A stretch of 64,000 nt of DNA from Pseudomonas fluorescens (GCF_902497875.1 NZ_CABVHY010000004.1:124001-188000); one strand, 5' to 3'; counted from the stretch's first letter, positions 8,414-16,717 are shown. Numbers and translations: made by a program. Notes: generated by a model from the sequence alone, not told the origin.

Positions 8414-9499
8414 TCATCGCTGCGCTGCTATCACCAGTTCTGTGTCTGTGGAACGCAGATGGCGTAGCAAATGTGGGAGGATGACTTCAGCGTCAGGCCC
8501 TACACCTCTGAGGGTTGCTGAAGCGAAATTGCGCTGTTTTGGTAACCCCATAAAGTACAGGCCCAGGATGTGCAGTGCTCGTCCATCGCGCTGCATCAAT
8601 CGCCCTCGATCATCCGTCACCGCGAGGTCTTCAAGAAAGGAAATATTTGGGCGGAACCCAGTGGCGAAGACTAGGCAATCAACTGCTTCGTGGTGACCAT
8701 CCGCCCAAACAACTCCGGTTGGGGTTACTTTTCCGAACATCGACCGCTGGTTGAAAAGGCCTGACTTCAGCGCTTTTTTGTAAGTCCCGTCATCCAATAC
8801 CGGCGTGCTCTGATCATTGATCCAGCGGGTTCTTTCCAGACCTGTCCATTTCAGCCAAGCGTGGAAATCCGCGCCGAGTAGCTTCTGCGGAAAGAATCGG
8901 ATCGCCTCGCGCGTGGCAAGCGTGACCTCGGCCACCTTGGCTAGCTCGTAAGCAATCTGCACTGCCGAGTTCGCCGCTCCAATCACTACGATGCGTTGCC
9001 CGCTGAACATTTCCACATTCCGATACTCGGCACTGTGAATGCAAACACCTTGGAAGCTTTCGAGCCCAGGAACTTCAGGTGTATAGGGGCGACTGAATGC
9101 CCCCGATGCCACGATCAGCGCCCTGGTGAAGAAGCGCTGCCCGTTGGTAGCCACTATCTGAAACCCCCCAGCTTCTTGATTCACCTTTATGACCTGTATC
9201 CCCGGAAGAATCGGCAACTGGAAAAAGCTGGCGTACTGCTCCAGGTAGCGCACTACTTCATCGCGGGAGGGGTAGTGCCCCGGTTCTCCAGGAAATGGCA
9301 GCCCCGGTAGTGAGGAGTACGCTGCCGGCGAGAACAGTTCGAGGCTGTCGTAGTAGTTACGCCAGTTACCACCAGGTTGCTGCTGCTCATCCAAGATAAG
9401 AAAATCGAGCCCCTGCTGTTTCAAATGCCAGCCACAGGCGAGCCCTGCTTGCCCCGCGCCTATTACGACAACATCAAATGGGTGTTCTGTTGTGTTCAT
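8414..9499 (-). CDS. arsO: flavin-dependent monooxygenase ArsO-like
   Basis: A 361-residue flavoprotein with an N-terminal FAD-binding VVIGAGQAGLACG, a second dinucleotide-binding motif IVVIGAANSAVQIA around residue 170, and the ATG motif FATGFRP around residue 285. This is the arrangement of flavin-containing monooxygenases. Family members called ArsO sit in Pseudomonas ars operons; their exact substrate is debated. ATG 9499 has aggtg seven bases upstream and is preferred over 9517. It follows arsR with a 37-base gap and precedes arsA in the same direction, so arsR-arsO is one unit and arsA may be a second. Confidence 0.83.
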   Translation of the reverse strand: MNTTEHPFDVVVIGAGQAGLACGWHLKQQGLDFLILDEQQQPGGNWRNYYDSLELFSPAAYSSLPGLPFPGEPGHYPSRDEVVRYLEQYASFFQLPILPGIQVIKVNQEAGGFQIVATNGQRFFTRALIVASGAFSRPYTPEVPGLESFQGVCIHSAEYRNVEMFSGQRIVVIGAANSAVQIAYELAKVAEVTLATREAIRFFPQKLLGADFHAWLKWTGLERTRWINDQSTPVLDDGTYKKALKSGLFNQRSMFGKVTPTGVVWADGHHEAVDCLVFATGFRPNISFLEDLAVTDDRGRLMQRDGRALHILGLYFMGLPKQRNFASATLRGVGPDAEVILPHLLRHLRSTDTELVIAAQR

Positions 9500-9536
9500 G
9501 TGTGCGCACCTATACACATATTAAGATAAGAAAAAA

Positions 9537-9884
9537 TCAGCGAGATCCGCCTGGGCAGCACAATAAAGCAATGCTTTTGGTGTGATGGAGGATGTCCTCC
9601 AGTCGCTTGACGATGGCGGGGCCGTCCACCTCATAGAACATCTGACGTCCCACCTTGGTGGCGCGCACGATCCCGGCGTCCAGCAGCACCTGAAGATGAC
9701 GAGATACCACAGAACGCTCTTGGGGTAGGTCAGCTGCAATCGCGGTCACATCTGCTCGACCTAATTGCATCACGCGCTTCAGCACCGCGACTCTTGGCGG
9801 CTCGCAGAGGGCTTTGAAAAATGTGCCGTCGAGAGACTCAATGGCAGACTCAATGGCTTGAGAGCGGTTAGGGGTGACGTTCAT
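9537..9884 (-). CDS. arsR: ArsR-family repressor heading the leftward arsenic unit
   Basis: A 115-residue winged-helix protein: FFKALCEPPRVAVLKRVMQ, recognition helix QERSVVSRHLQVLLDAGIV and wing KVGRQMFYEVDG. It lacks the CVC motif of classical ArsR, but has a Cys near the N-terminal third and a vicinal CC pair near the C-terminus (IALLCCPGG), as in ArsR types with displaced As(III) sites. ATG 9884 matches the family length. There is little Shine-Dalgarno, and a palindrome sits just upstream, so it is probably autoregulated. It diverges from the rightward ars operon. Confidence 0.85.
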   Translation of the reverse strand: MNVTPNRSQAIESAIESLDGTFFKALCEPPRVAVLKRVMQLGRADVTAIAADLPQERSVVSRHLQVLLDAGIVRATKVGRQMFYEVDGPAIVKRLEDILHHTKSIALLCCPGGSR

Positions 9885-9896
9885 GTCGAGAATATA

Positions 9897-9914
9897 TGTG
9901 CATGTTGATGCACA
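9897..9914. promoter_or_regulatory. palindromic operator in front of arsR-arsO
   Basis: The sequence tgtgcat-gttg-atgcaca is a perfect 7-bp inverted repeat with a 4-base spacer; extending it to 9894-9917 keeps nine of ten positions in each arm. It lies 13 bases before the arsR start codon, where binding by the encoded repressor would block transcription. The size and symmetry fit ArsR-family dimers. Confidence 0.55.
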
Positions 9915-10178
9915 TGTAAAGCCCTGTTTGGAGGCTGGCACAGCCCCTTTAGCAAAAAGCAGTTAGGGTCAGTTTTTCATCGCAAGGTTCCTGCTTGGGG
10001 TTGAGGTGCGGGAGAGCCTCAAGACACCCAATGACAGTTTAAATACCAGATGCTGATATGTGAATATACAGATGTTAAGCGGCTGGAGGCGTGCATTTGG
10101 CCGCAATCCCTTAGGTTCATGAGCGTTTGGTGCTTAAAATTGGCTATTTTCAGGGGAACTGGCCTTGCTGCTTTACCT

Positions 10179-10214
10179 GATATATGGAAAAACGTATATT
10201 CTAAAAACCATATC
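10179..10214. promoter_or_regulatory. AT-rich imperfect inverted repeat before arsC, candidate ArsR site
   Basis: Gatatatgg (10179-10187) faces ccatatc (10208-10214), with a nested atatatg/cgtatat pair inside. It ends about 18 bases before the first codon of the rightward ars operon and probably overlaps its promoter. It could be the target of the second ArsR (10653). The symmetry is imperfect, so this is tentative. Confidence 0.3.
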
Positions 10215-10231
10215 TAATTTGAGACTTGGCT

Positions 10232-10645
10232 ATGATCGATAAGACCCGCGTGCTGTTTGTTTGTGTGGCTAATGCTGCCCGCTCGCAGCTGGCTGACGCG
10301 CTGCTGCGCCACACTGATTCCGAACATTTCGTGGCCTTCAGTGCAGGTACCGCGCCCAGCGAGATCGATCCCCGCACCTTGGGATCGCTTCAGCACCTAG
10401 GTGTAAGTACCGAAGGGTTGTACAGCAAGTCTATCGATGAGTTTGTGGGAGAGCGTTTCGATTACGTCATCACGCTGTGCGATAAATCGTCTCTGGAATG
10501 CCATGCCCTGCCAGGCGCCGGAGAGGTGCTGGCCTGGAACTTTGAGGATCCGGTGACCAGCACCAAGCACGATGCATTCCGTCACACCCTTCACGAGATC
10601 CATGAACGCATCAAGATGTTCGTGCTGGTGAAAACCAAACGTTGA
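10232..10645 (+). CDS. arsC: arsenate reductase, LMW-phosphatase (thioredoxin-coupled) type
   Basis: A 137-residue protein with the low-molecular-weight phosphatase loop CVANAARS (CX5R, catalytic Cys at residue 11) and the acid motif NFEDPV. A Cys pair seven residues apart (LCDKSSLECH) matches the C82/C89 pair of Staphylococcus-type ArsC, which relays the disulfide to thioredoxin. It reduces arsenate to arsenite for export. ATG 10232 is chosen; TTG 10226 is a possible alternative. It is the first gene of the rightward ars operon, seven bases before arsR. A second arsC follows, so the island has two. Confidence 0.88.
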   Translation: MIDKTRVLFVCVANAARSQLADALLRHTDSEHFVAFSAGTAPSEIDPRTLGSLQHLGVSTEGLYSKSIDEFVGERFDYVITLCDKSSLECHALPGAGEVLAWNFEDPVTSTKHDAFRHTLHEIHERIKMFVLVKTKR

Positions 10646-10652
10646 GACCCCT

Positions 10653-11009
10653 ATGGCTGACCATCTGACACCGACCACCGTATTCAAATGCCTGGCCGAC
10701 GAAACCCGCATTCGCCTTATGTTGCTCATCACCCGTGAGGAAGATCTTTGTGTTTGCGAACTGACCTGCGCACTCGATGAGAGCCAGCCGAAGATTTCCC
10801 GCCACCTGGCGCAACTGCGCAACTGTGGTTTGCTGGCGGATCGTCGGCAAGGTCAATGGGTGTATTACCGCTTGCATCCCAGTCTGCCGGATTGGGTGAT
10901 CGCCGTACTGAAAACCACGCTTGACGCCAACCAGCATTGGCTCAGTCCCGACGCCAAACGCCTCGACGTAATGGGTGATTGCCCTCAGCGCCTAGCCGCT
11001 TGCTGCTGA
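10653..11009 (+). CDS. arsR: ArsR-family arsenite-responsive repressor (CVC type)
   Basis: A 118-residue winged-helix repressor with the arsenite-binding signature DLCVCELTC at the start of the recognition region (Cys 33, 35 and 39), then QPKISRHLAQLRNCGLL and the wing RRQGQWVYYRL. As(III) binding to these Cys releases the protein from DNA. It sits second in the operon, after arsC, so it probably controls its own unit. It differs clearly from the arsR at 9537, which lacks the CVC motif, implying two separately tuned regulators in one island. Confidence 0.9.
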   Translation: MADHLTPTTVFKCLADETRIRLMLLITREEDLCVCELTCALDESQPKISRHLAQLRNCGLLADRRQGQWVYYRLHPSLPDWVIAVLKTTLDANQHWLSPDAKRLDVMGDCPQRLAACC

Positions 11010-11054
11010 GTTAACGCCTGCCCGAGCAGCGCTCGGCCTTTACGAGATAGCCTG

Positions 11055-11525
11055 ATGAAGATTCTGTTTCTGTGCACCGCCAACAGCTGCCGCAGCATTC
11101 TTTGTGAAGCCATGTTCAATCATTTGGCTCCGACGGATATGCACGCCTACAGCGCCGGCAGCCATCCGAAGGGTGAAGTGCATCCGCTGAGTCTGAAAAC
11201 GTTGGATAAGGCTGAAATCTCGCCCGCAGGGCTCTATAGCAAGTCCAGCGATGTCTACGAGAAATTGGCGCCTGATTTCGTCATCACGGTGTGTGACAAG
11301 GCTGCCGGCGAAGCCTGCCCGGTGCTTTTCGGGCCGGCCATCAAGGGCCACTGGGGCTTGGCAGACCCTTCGGAATACCAAGGGACTCTAGAAGAAATCG
11401 AGGCCGCTTTCGAAGCCACCCTGGAACAGATCAGAACCCGTATCGAAGCCTTCCTGGCTTTACCGCTCAAGCAGTTAAGTGCCGAACAACTCAAGGCCGA
11501 ACTGGCCCTGATCGGCACCCTCTGA
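11055..11525 (+). CDS. arsC: arsenate reductase, LMW-phosphatase type, second copy
   Basis: A 156-residue protein with catalytic loop LCTANSCRS (CX5R) at residues 7-15, the HPLSLKTLDKAEI region, the redox stretch VCDKAAGEACPV and the acid motif LADPSEY. The C-terminal 25 residues form an extra charged helix absent from the first copy. The spacing of its redox Cys pair is eight rather than seven, so it is not a recent duplicate of the other arsC. It precedes acr3 by 15 bases and is surely co-transcribed. Confidence 0.9.
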   Translation: MKILFLCTANSCRSILCEAMFNHLAPTDMHAYSAGSHPKGEVHPLSLKTLDKAEISPAGLYSKSSDVYEKLAPDFVITVCDKAAGEACPVLFGPAIKGHWGLADPSEYQGTLEEIEAAFEATLEQIRTRIEAFLALPLKQLSAEQLKAELALIGTL

Positions 11526-11540
11526 CACCGGAGCATGACG

Positions 11541-12602
11541 ATGAGTAAAAGCCGTCTTTCTTTTTTGGATCGCTATCTGACGGTCTGGATCTTTCTCGCC
11601 ATGGCGATTGGTGTCAGCTTGGGCAGTCTGTACGAGGGGCTGCCGGCCTGGCTTGACAGCCTTTCGGTGGGTTCGACCAATATCCCGATTGCCATCGGCC
11701 TGATCGTGATGATGTATCCGCCGTTGGCCAAGGTCAGGTACGAAGAGCTGCCGGAGGTGTTCAAGGATAAGCGCATCTTGGCGCTATCGCTGATCCAGAA
11801 CTGGGTGATTGGCCCAGTGCTGATGTTCGTACTGGCCATCGTATTTCTCGCCGACAAGCCTGAGTACATGACCGGTCTGATCCTCATCGGCCTGGCGCGC
11901 TGCATCGCCATGGTGCTGGTGTGGAATCAAATCGCAGGTGGCAACAACCAATACGTCGCTGGGCTGGTGGCCTTCAACAGCATCTTCCAGATTTTGTTCT
12001 TCAGTGTGTATGCGTGGATCTTTCTCGGTCTGCTGCCGCCATTGTTCGGCCTGCAAGGCAGCGTGATTGACACCAACTTTGTCAGCATCGCCGAGTCCGT
12101 GCTGATCTACCTGGGCATCCCATTCCTGGCTGGTTTCCTGACGCGCAAGATCCTCATCAGCCGCAAAGGCGAGACCTGGTACAGCCAACGCTTCATTCCG
12201 CGCATCAGCCCGCTGACGCTGGTCGCGCTGCTGCTGACCATCGTTGCCATGTTCAGCCTCAAGGGTGACGTGGTGCTGCAATTGCCATTTGATGTGTTGC
12301 GCATCGCGATACCCCTGACGATCTACTTCGTGGTGATGTTTTTCATCAGCTTCTGGATGGGCAAGGTGCTCCACGCTGACTATCCACGACCCACGGCGCT
12401 GGCCTTTACCGCCGCCAGCAACAACTTCGAACTGGCCATCGCTGTGGCCATCGCCACATTTGGCCTGGCCTCGCCAGTGGCGTTCGCTACGGTGATCGGC
12501 CCACTGGTTGAAGTGCCGGTTTTGATCATGCTGGTCAGTGTGGCCCTTTGGCTCAAGCGCCGCTGGTTCGATCACCCAAAGGGCGCCCTCGCTGAGGAGT
12601 AA
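11541..12602 (+). CDS. arsB: arsenite efflux permease, ACR3 family
   Basis: A 353-residue inner-membrane protein with about ten hydrophobic segments. ACR3 features include [13 protein letters not shown] near residue 60, [13 protein letters not shown] with the conserved Cys around residue 125, and [20 protein letters not shown] around residue 290. It expels arsenite by proton antiport and may also couple to ArsA. ATG 11541 has ggag at proper spacing; ATG 11535 lies too close to it. arsH begins four bases after the stop. Confidence 0.93.
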   Translation: MSKSRLSFLDRYLTVWIFLAMAIGVSLGSLYEGLPAWLDSLSVGSTNIPIAIGLIVMMYPPLAKVRYEELPEVFKDKRILALSLIQNWVIGPVLMFVLAIVFLADKPEYMTGLILIGLARCIAMVLVWNQIAGGNNQYVAGLVAFNSIFQILFFSVYAWIFLGLLPPLFGLQGSVIDTNFVSIAESVLIYLGIPFLAGFLTRKILISRKGETWYSQRFIPRISPLTLVALLLTIVAMFSLKGDVVLQLPFDVLRIAIPLTIYFVVMFFISFWMGKVLHADYPRPTALAFTAASNNFELAIAVAIATFGLASPVAFATVIGPLVEVPVLIMLVSVALWLKRRWFDHPKGALAEE

Positions 12603-12606
12603 ATGT

Positions 12607-13323
12607 ATGACAGATGAACATATTCCCAATCTCGATGCCGAATTGGTCGATCTGCCGACCCTCGATAAGCTCGGCAGTACGCTGTCGGCCACGCACAAGC
12701 CGCGCATCCTACTGCTCTACGGCTCGACCCGTGAGCGTTCGTTCAGCCGCCTGCTGACCGAGGAAGCTGCACGTTTGTTGCAGCACTTGGGCGCAGAAAC
12801 ACGCATCTTCAACCCCTCTGAGCTGCCGTTGCCGGATGACGTGCCGGACAGCCACCCCAAAGTGCAAGCGCTACGCGAACTGGTGCTCTGGTCAGAAGGT
12901 CAGGTCTGGTGCTCCCCCGAGCGCCACGGTTCGATGAGCGCGGTGTTCAAGGCGCAGATCGACTGGATTCCATTGACCATGGGCGCGGTGCGCCCAACCC
13001 AGGGTAAGACGCTGGCGGTGATGCAGGTCTGTGGTGGCTCGCAATCCTTCAACGTGGTCAACCAGCTGCGTGTGCTGGGTCGCTGGATGCGTATGTTCGC
13101 CATTCCCAACCAGTCCTCGGTGCCGAAGGCCTACCTGGAGTTCGATGAAGCCGGGCGCATGAAGGCCTCCGCATTCTACGACCGTGTCGTGGATGTGATG
13201 GAGGAGCTGGTGAAATTCACTTTGCTACTGCGTGAGCGGCAGGACTATCTGGTCGACCGCTATTCCGAACGTAAGGAATCGGCGGAAGAACTCTCCAAAC
13301 GCGTTGATCAACGCTCTGTCTGA
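12607..13323 (+). CDS. arsH: organoarsenical oxidase ArsH
   Basis: A 238-residue NADPH-dependent flavin reductase-fold protein with the FMN-binding [15 protein letters not shown] at residue 35 and the ArsH signature [23 protein letters not shown] mid-protein, followed by [18 protein letters not shown]. ArsH proteins oxidise trivalent organoarsenicals and have flavin reductase activity. ATG 12607 has gaggag about seven bases upstream. It sits between acr3 and a phosphatase-like gene in the same operon. Confidence 0.92.
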   Translation: MTDEHIPNLDAELVDLPTLDKLGSTLSATHKPRILLLYGSTRERSFSRLLTEEAARLLQHLGAETRIFNPSELPLPDDVPDSHPKVQALRELVLWSEGQVWCSPERHGSMSAVFKAQIDWIPLTMGAVRPTQGKTLAVMQVCGGSQSFNVVNQLRVLGRWMRMFAIPNQSSVPKAYLEFDEAGRMKASAFYDRVVDVMEELVKFTLLLRERQDYLVDRYSERKESAEELSKRVDQRSV

Positions 13324-13336
13324 AGGACGCCTGATC

Positions 13337-13843
13337 GTGCACCAACATCCGTACTCCGTGCTCACCACGACAGCTGTGCAAGGCCAACTGATCTTCACGC
13401 CTTGCCCAGGCACCCAAGACGCGTCGGTCGCTGAGGCGCTGGACACTCTGAAGGCTGCAGGTGCTTCGGCCTTGCTGACGCTGATGCCCACCGAAGAGTT
13501 GAGCCAGAACGAAGTCGAGAATCTGCCAGAGCTATGCCAACAGCACGGCATCGAGTGGTTTCATCTGCCCGTGGAAGACGATCAAGCACCTGCTGAGCCG
13601 TTTCAGGCTGCCTGGGAGGCCAATCGTGAGCGGATCAAGCAACTGCTCACCGAAGGCAAGATTATTGCCATTCACTGCAAGGGCGGCTCGGGCCGTACCG
13701 GATTGATTGCCGCGCAACTGCTGATCGAATGCGCAGTGCCATTGCGCGAGGCGGTAAGCGAAGTTCAAACGCTGCGTCCGCGTGCGATTCAGCACCCTGT
13801 GCATATCAACTACATCAGCCAATTCGACATCGCCAAGTCGTAA
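13337..13843 (+). CDS. dual-specificity/tyrosine phosphatase-like protein of the ars operon
   Basis: A 168-residue protein with the Cys-phosphatase P-loop IHCKGGSGRTG (HCX5R) in its second half and an upstream general-acid candidate in PVEDDQAP. This is the fold of CDKN3-like dual-specificity phosphatases. GTG 13337 is chosen because aagga precedes it and it lies just after the arsH stop; a longer in-frame start at 13232 would overlap arsH by 90 bases. It lies between arsH and the arsenic-type gapdh. Its role in arsenic handling is not established as far as I know. Candidates are phosphoester or arsenoester hydrolysis, or protein dephosphorylation. Confidence 0.8.
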   Translation: MHQHPYSVLTTTAVQGQLIFTPCPGTQDASVAEALDTLKAAGASALLTLMPTEELSQNEVENLPELCQQHGIEWFHLPVEDDQAPAEPFQAAWEANRERIKQLLTEGKIIAIHCKGGSGRTGLIAAQLLIECAVPLREAVSEVQTLRPRAIQHPVHINYISQFDIAKS

Positions 13844-13878
13844 TTGCCCGCAGACAGTAGCCCCAAGAGAGCAACAGC

Positions 13879-14883
13879 ATGAGCATCAAAGTAGGTATCA
13901 ACGGTTTCGGTCGCATCGGTCGTCTCGCCTTGCGTGCAGCCTGGGGCTGGCCAGAGTTCGAGTTCGTGCAAATCAACGACCCGGCAGGCGATGCAGTAAC
14001 CCATGCGCACCTGATCAACTTCGACTCTGTGCATGGTCGTTGGCACAACGAAGCCAGCGCAGAAGGCGATCATGTAGTGATTGGCGGCAAGCGCATCAAG
14101 GTCACCGCGAACAAAGCGATTGCCGACACCGACTGGTCAGGTTGCGATCTGGTGATCGAGGCCAGCGGCAAGATGAAGACTGTGGCGGTGTTGCAGGCCT
14201 ACCTGGATCAGGGCGTTAAGCGTGTGGTGGTCTGTGCGCCGGTCAAGGAGCTAGGCGCCCTGAACGTGGTGATGGGCGTTAACCAGCACCTGTTCGACCC
14301 GGCGCAGCACCGTATTGTCACGGCGGCCTCCTGCACCACCAACTGTCTGGCACCCGTGGTCAAAGTGATCCACGAGAACCTGGGCATCCGCCACGGCTCG
14401 ATCACCACGATTCACGACCTGACCAATACCCAGAGCATTCTCGATCAACCGCACAAGGATCTGCGCCGTGCCCGTGCCTCGGGCATGAGTCTCATCCCGA
14501 CCAGCACCGGCTCGGCCACCGCGATTGCGGAAATCTTCCCCGAACTACGTGGCCGCCTGAATGGTCATGCGGTGCGCGTACCGCTGGCCAACGCCTCGCT
14601 CACCGATTGTGTGTTCGAAGTGGAGCGCGCCACCTCGGTGGATGAGGTCAATGCGTTGCTCAAGGCGGCGGCAGAAGGCCCGCTGAAAAATATCCTCGGC
14701 TATGAAGTGCGCCCACTGGTGTCCATCGACTACCGCACTGACCCGCGCTCATCGATCATCGATGCTCTGTCGACGCTGGTGATCAATGGCACTCAAGTGA
14801 AGATCTATGCCTGGTACGACAACGAATGGGGTTACGCCAACCGCGCTGTTGAGCTGGCCAAACTGGTCGGTTTGGCCGATTAA
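13879..14883 (+). CDS. gap: glyceraldehyde-3-phosphate dehydrogenase, ars-operon type
   Basis: A full-length 334-residue GAPDH with the NAD-binding start [14 protein letters not shown], the catalytic loop [10 protein letters not shown], the phosphate-binding STGSATAI region, and the ending [11 protein letters not shown]. Dedicated GAPDH genes in ars operons make 1-arseno-3-phosphoglycerate from arsenate, which the ArsJ transporter then exports. Here arsJ starts 12 bases downstream but is cut after about 11 codons, so the product could not leave by that route. It could still act as a spare glycolytic GAPDH. The Shine-Dalgarno is agagag. Confidence 0.92.
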   Translation: MSIKVGINGFGRIGRLALRAAWGWPEFEFVQINDPAGDAVTHAHLINFDSVHGRWHNEASAEGDHVVIGGKRIKVTANKAIADTDWSGCDLVIEASGKMKTVAVLQAYLDQGVKRVVVCAPVKELGALNVVMGVNQHLFDPAQHRIVTAASCTTNCLAPVVKVIHENLGIRHGSITTIHDLTNTQSILDQPHKDLRRARASGMSLIPTSTGSATAIAEIFPELRGRLNGHAVRVPLANASLTDCVFEVERATSVDEVNALLKAAAEGPLKNILGYEVRPLVSIDYRTDPRSSIIDALSTLVINGTQVKIYAWYDNEWGYANRAVELAKLVGLAD

Positions 14884-14895
14884 CAGGGAGCGATC

Positions 14896-14946
14896 ATGAA
14901 CGCGTTGTCAGCCCTTTCCCCGCAAGTGATTTCTGGCACCCAGTCT
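14896..14946 (+). pseudogene. arsJ: arsJ stump, cut after about 11 codons
   Basis: Right after gapdh, cagggag and an ATG at 14896 open a frame reading MNALSALSPQV, the kind of start expected for ArsJ, the MFS-type exporter of 1-arseno-3-phosphoglycerate that normally follows gapdh. The frame then leaves any recognisable membrane sequence and runs into DNA that reads as a RES-domain remnant on the other strand, with its stop at 14947. The identity is inferred from the gapdh-arsJ pairing and the short N-terminus; the deletion junction lies between about 14928 and 14946. Confidence 0.55.
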
Positions 14947-15265
14947 TTAATAGAAAACGCCGCTGCGGGTGAAGGGATAGTGATTTCGGCCTGTGTTGAT
15001 CAAGTCCGCGCGCTCGATGCCCAGCCGCCGCAATGACTTGGTGGTCAGGTCGACCAGGTTCATCGCCCTCTCAGTCCGGATCATCTAATGCAGGTGCCCC
15101 TGCAGCTTCGCTTTCGCATAGAGCTTGTAGCCTGGCGCGTTCGGCACGCCTTGAAACACGGTCTCCATCGCTGCGCAGCTGAAACTCGTTCTAGCATAAA
15201 GGGTAGGGAAGACCTGACCGGTTCCCGGACCTCTCGACCAAGGCGGTTCCAGCCGATTCAGTAAC
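14947..15265 (-). pseudogene. RES-domain toxin remnant
   Basis: Read leftward, this gives RGPGTGQVFPTLYARTSF, then AAMETVFQGVPNAPGYKLYAKAKLQGHLH, an in-frame TAG, and then MNLVDLTTKSLRRLGIERADLINT ending NHYPFTRS. This is the order of RES-domain proteins, the NAD-degrading toxins of Xre-RES pairs: LYA..ETVFHDVP, then L-DLT-LRRLG-LI-T, then YP-TR. The C-terminal end is lost at the arsJ junction, and no intact Xre antitoxin gene is visible upstream. It has both a nonsense codon and a truncation. Confidence 0.6.
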
Positions 15266-15444
15266 TCACATACTCAATCGACAGGTCACCGTAACCCGTT
15301 ATTCGGATATAGGTGTATCGAGGCTTGGAAGTCGTTCTCCACAGATTTTCCTCATCAATCGCGTACAGATTTTACCTACGCGATTCAGGGGAGGGTGGTC
15401 CAAATACGACTTGAGATCTTCATAACTTTTGAAGCCCATTAACT

Positions 15445-15830
15445 GTGTGCTATGGCGCGGTTAATTGGCAGTGAGAAAGGTCTACGGGAGCATCCGCCAC
15501 CTACATGGATTTCACTGAGTCTGTGGCATGTCGATGGTTGAATCCTGGAGCGAAGCGGCTGCTGCTGGATGTCAGTGGTTTCGGTACGAAAGTGGTGATA
15601 CCAGTTTGCTCGTAGGCAACGATTTCCATGCCCTTGTAATAGCATCGATCGGCAACCATCGTCAGTGACTCGACCCGATCTCTTCACGCGCCTGATTCGC
15701 CGTATTGCTCAGTTGTGCTCGGTCATTGCCAATATTGGTGACCGCGATGATCAGGTGGTGTTTGTCATCGACTGCTGTGTGGCCTTCACCTGCTGGCCTA
15801 TAACCTCAAGCGAATAAGGAGGAGGGAGCT
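15445..15830 (-). mobile_element. IS1182-family transposase debris
   Basis: On the minus strand, shifting frames give AVDDKHHLIIAVTNIGNDRAQLS..QAREEIG and then VADRCYYKGMEIVAYEQTGITTFVPKPLTS. This is the DDE-domain core of IS1182-family transposases (usual form: D-KHHLIV-EVTN-GNDR-QL, VADRGY-KG-EI). At about 15776-15811 the plus strand instead reads GLHLLAYNLKRI, the usual C-terminal tail of such transposases, so two pieces abut in opposite orientation. Neither is intact, and I found no terminal repeats. This is probably the scar of the event that removed arsJ. Confidence 0.6.
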
Positions 15831-15952
15831 TGTATGAGAGATGAGCATTTAAACCGAGCAGCGAAAACAGCATGGCGTTTAACTCGCTAACTCGACACTG
15901 CATAGTCTAACTCGGGCAAAGCCTGTTTTACGGTGAAAATACGCTAACTATT

Positions 15953-15982
15953 AACTCAACTAAATAGCTGTTTAGTTGAGTT
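15953..15982. repeat. perfect 12-bp inverted repeat
   Basis: aactcaactaaa (15953-15964) and tttagttgagtt (15971-15982) form a perfect hairpin with a six-base loop. A short T-rich tail (ataactttt) follows on the plus strand, so it could terminate rightward transcription. Its AT-rich symmetry would also suit a TetR- or LysR-type operator. It lies in the debris zone between the IS remnant and the frameshifted gene at 16100. Confidence 0.5.
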
Positions 15983-16099
15983 ATAACTTTTGGTTATTAG
16001 CAATGCATGCATGGAGGGGTGAACTTGCCCAGTTCTTGCGCCGAGGGAAAACTCGTTCCGTTAGACTAGCGGCTCCCCATACTAAAAGAGAAGGCTGTA

Positions 16100-16646
16100 A
16101 TGGAGCATTTTCCAGGCTGGATGGTCGAGAGCGATTATCGCTATTTGAAGGCTGCCGAGGTATCGCAGCAGGACTCTCTGCAAAAGGATGAAGCCCTGGT
16201 GAATGCCGTGGCGGGCATGGAGATTTTTCTGAGTAGCTTTGTTTCGACTCAAGATGATAACGCTGGAAAAGCTAACGAAATTTATAAGCTTGATATGGTT
16301 TTGATCAACGCCGCGCATGCCGATCACCAGCAATTGGGCAAGGTGCTGACCGATAAACCAGACAAGCACGACGTGTTAACGCTGTTCCATGCGATTCCTG
16401 AATCTACGCGCCGCCGTGTCGGCCTTGATCGCTACGAGAGTTTGATTGATCAATATCGAAAGGTCTCTACGATCCAGCGCGAGGTCCTACGATACGATTC
16501 TGACCCGGGTACTCGCCGAGTTGATTCGCAAGGTCGTCGAGCATTACCGCAAGCGTGGATGCCAACACATGTTCATTCAGTTCTACGGCGCGCTCAGGCC
16601 TAACGTTGAGGAGTCGTTCCTGGACGACCTCGAAGGCCAGCCCTAG
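16100..16646 (+). pseudogene. unrecognised gene with a frameshift
   Basis: The first frame (from 16100) reads MEHFPGWMVESDYRYLKAAEV and continues plausibly to about residue 130 (QYRKVSTIQREVLRYD). The neighbouring frame then continues naturally as TILTRVLAELIRKVVEHYRKRGCQHMFIQFYGALRP to a stop at 16646. A one-base shift near 16485-16500 would join them into a protein of about 180 residues. Good agreement across the break suggests a recent mutation, a sequencing error, or programmed slippage. I recognise no family; the product looks soluble and helical. It ends 44 bases before dif. Confidence 0.5.
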
Positions 16647-16689
16647 GCTTCAAATCTGACCACCCGAGCCCCCCACGTCAGCATACAGC

Positions 16690-16717
16690 ACTACGCATAA
16701 TGTATATTATGTTAAAT
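16690..16717 (+). other. dif site (XerC/XerD chromosome dimer resolution)
   Basis: The 28 bases divide into an 11-bp XerC arm ACTACGCATAA, a 6-bp centre TGTATA and an 11-bp XerD arm TTATGTTAAAT. The XerD arm, centre and inner seven bases of the XerC arm equal the E. coli dif sequence; differences are confined to the first four bases, where dif sites vary between genera. I found no second copy in the window. Its presence places the window at the replication terminus, or marks the attachment site of an element that uses the Xer recombinases. Confidence 0.85.

Larger units (their letters stand above)
9885..10231. other. divergent ars promoter region
   Basis: No gene is seen. This stretch separates two divergent arsenic operons and holds the palindrome at 9897-9914 and the AT-rich imperfect repeat at 10179-10214 listed separately. 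The rest (9930-10170) shows no recognisable RNA or repeat. Confidence 0.6.
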
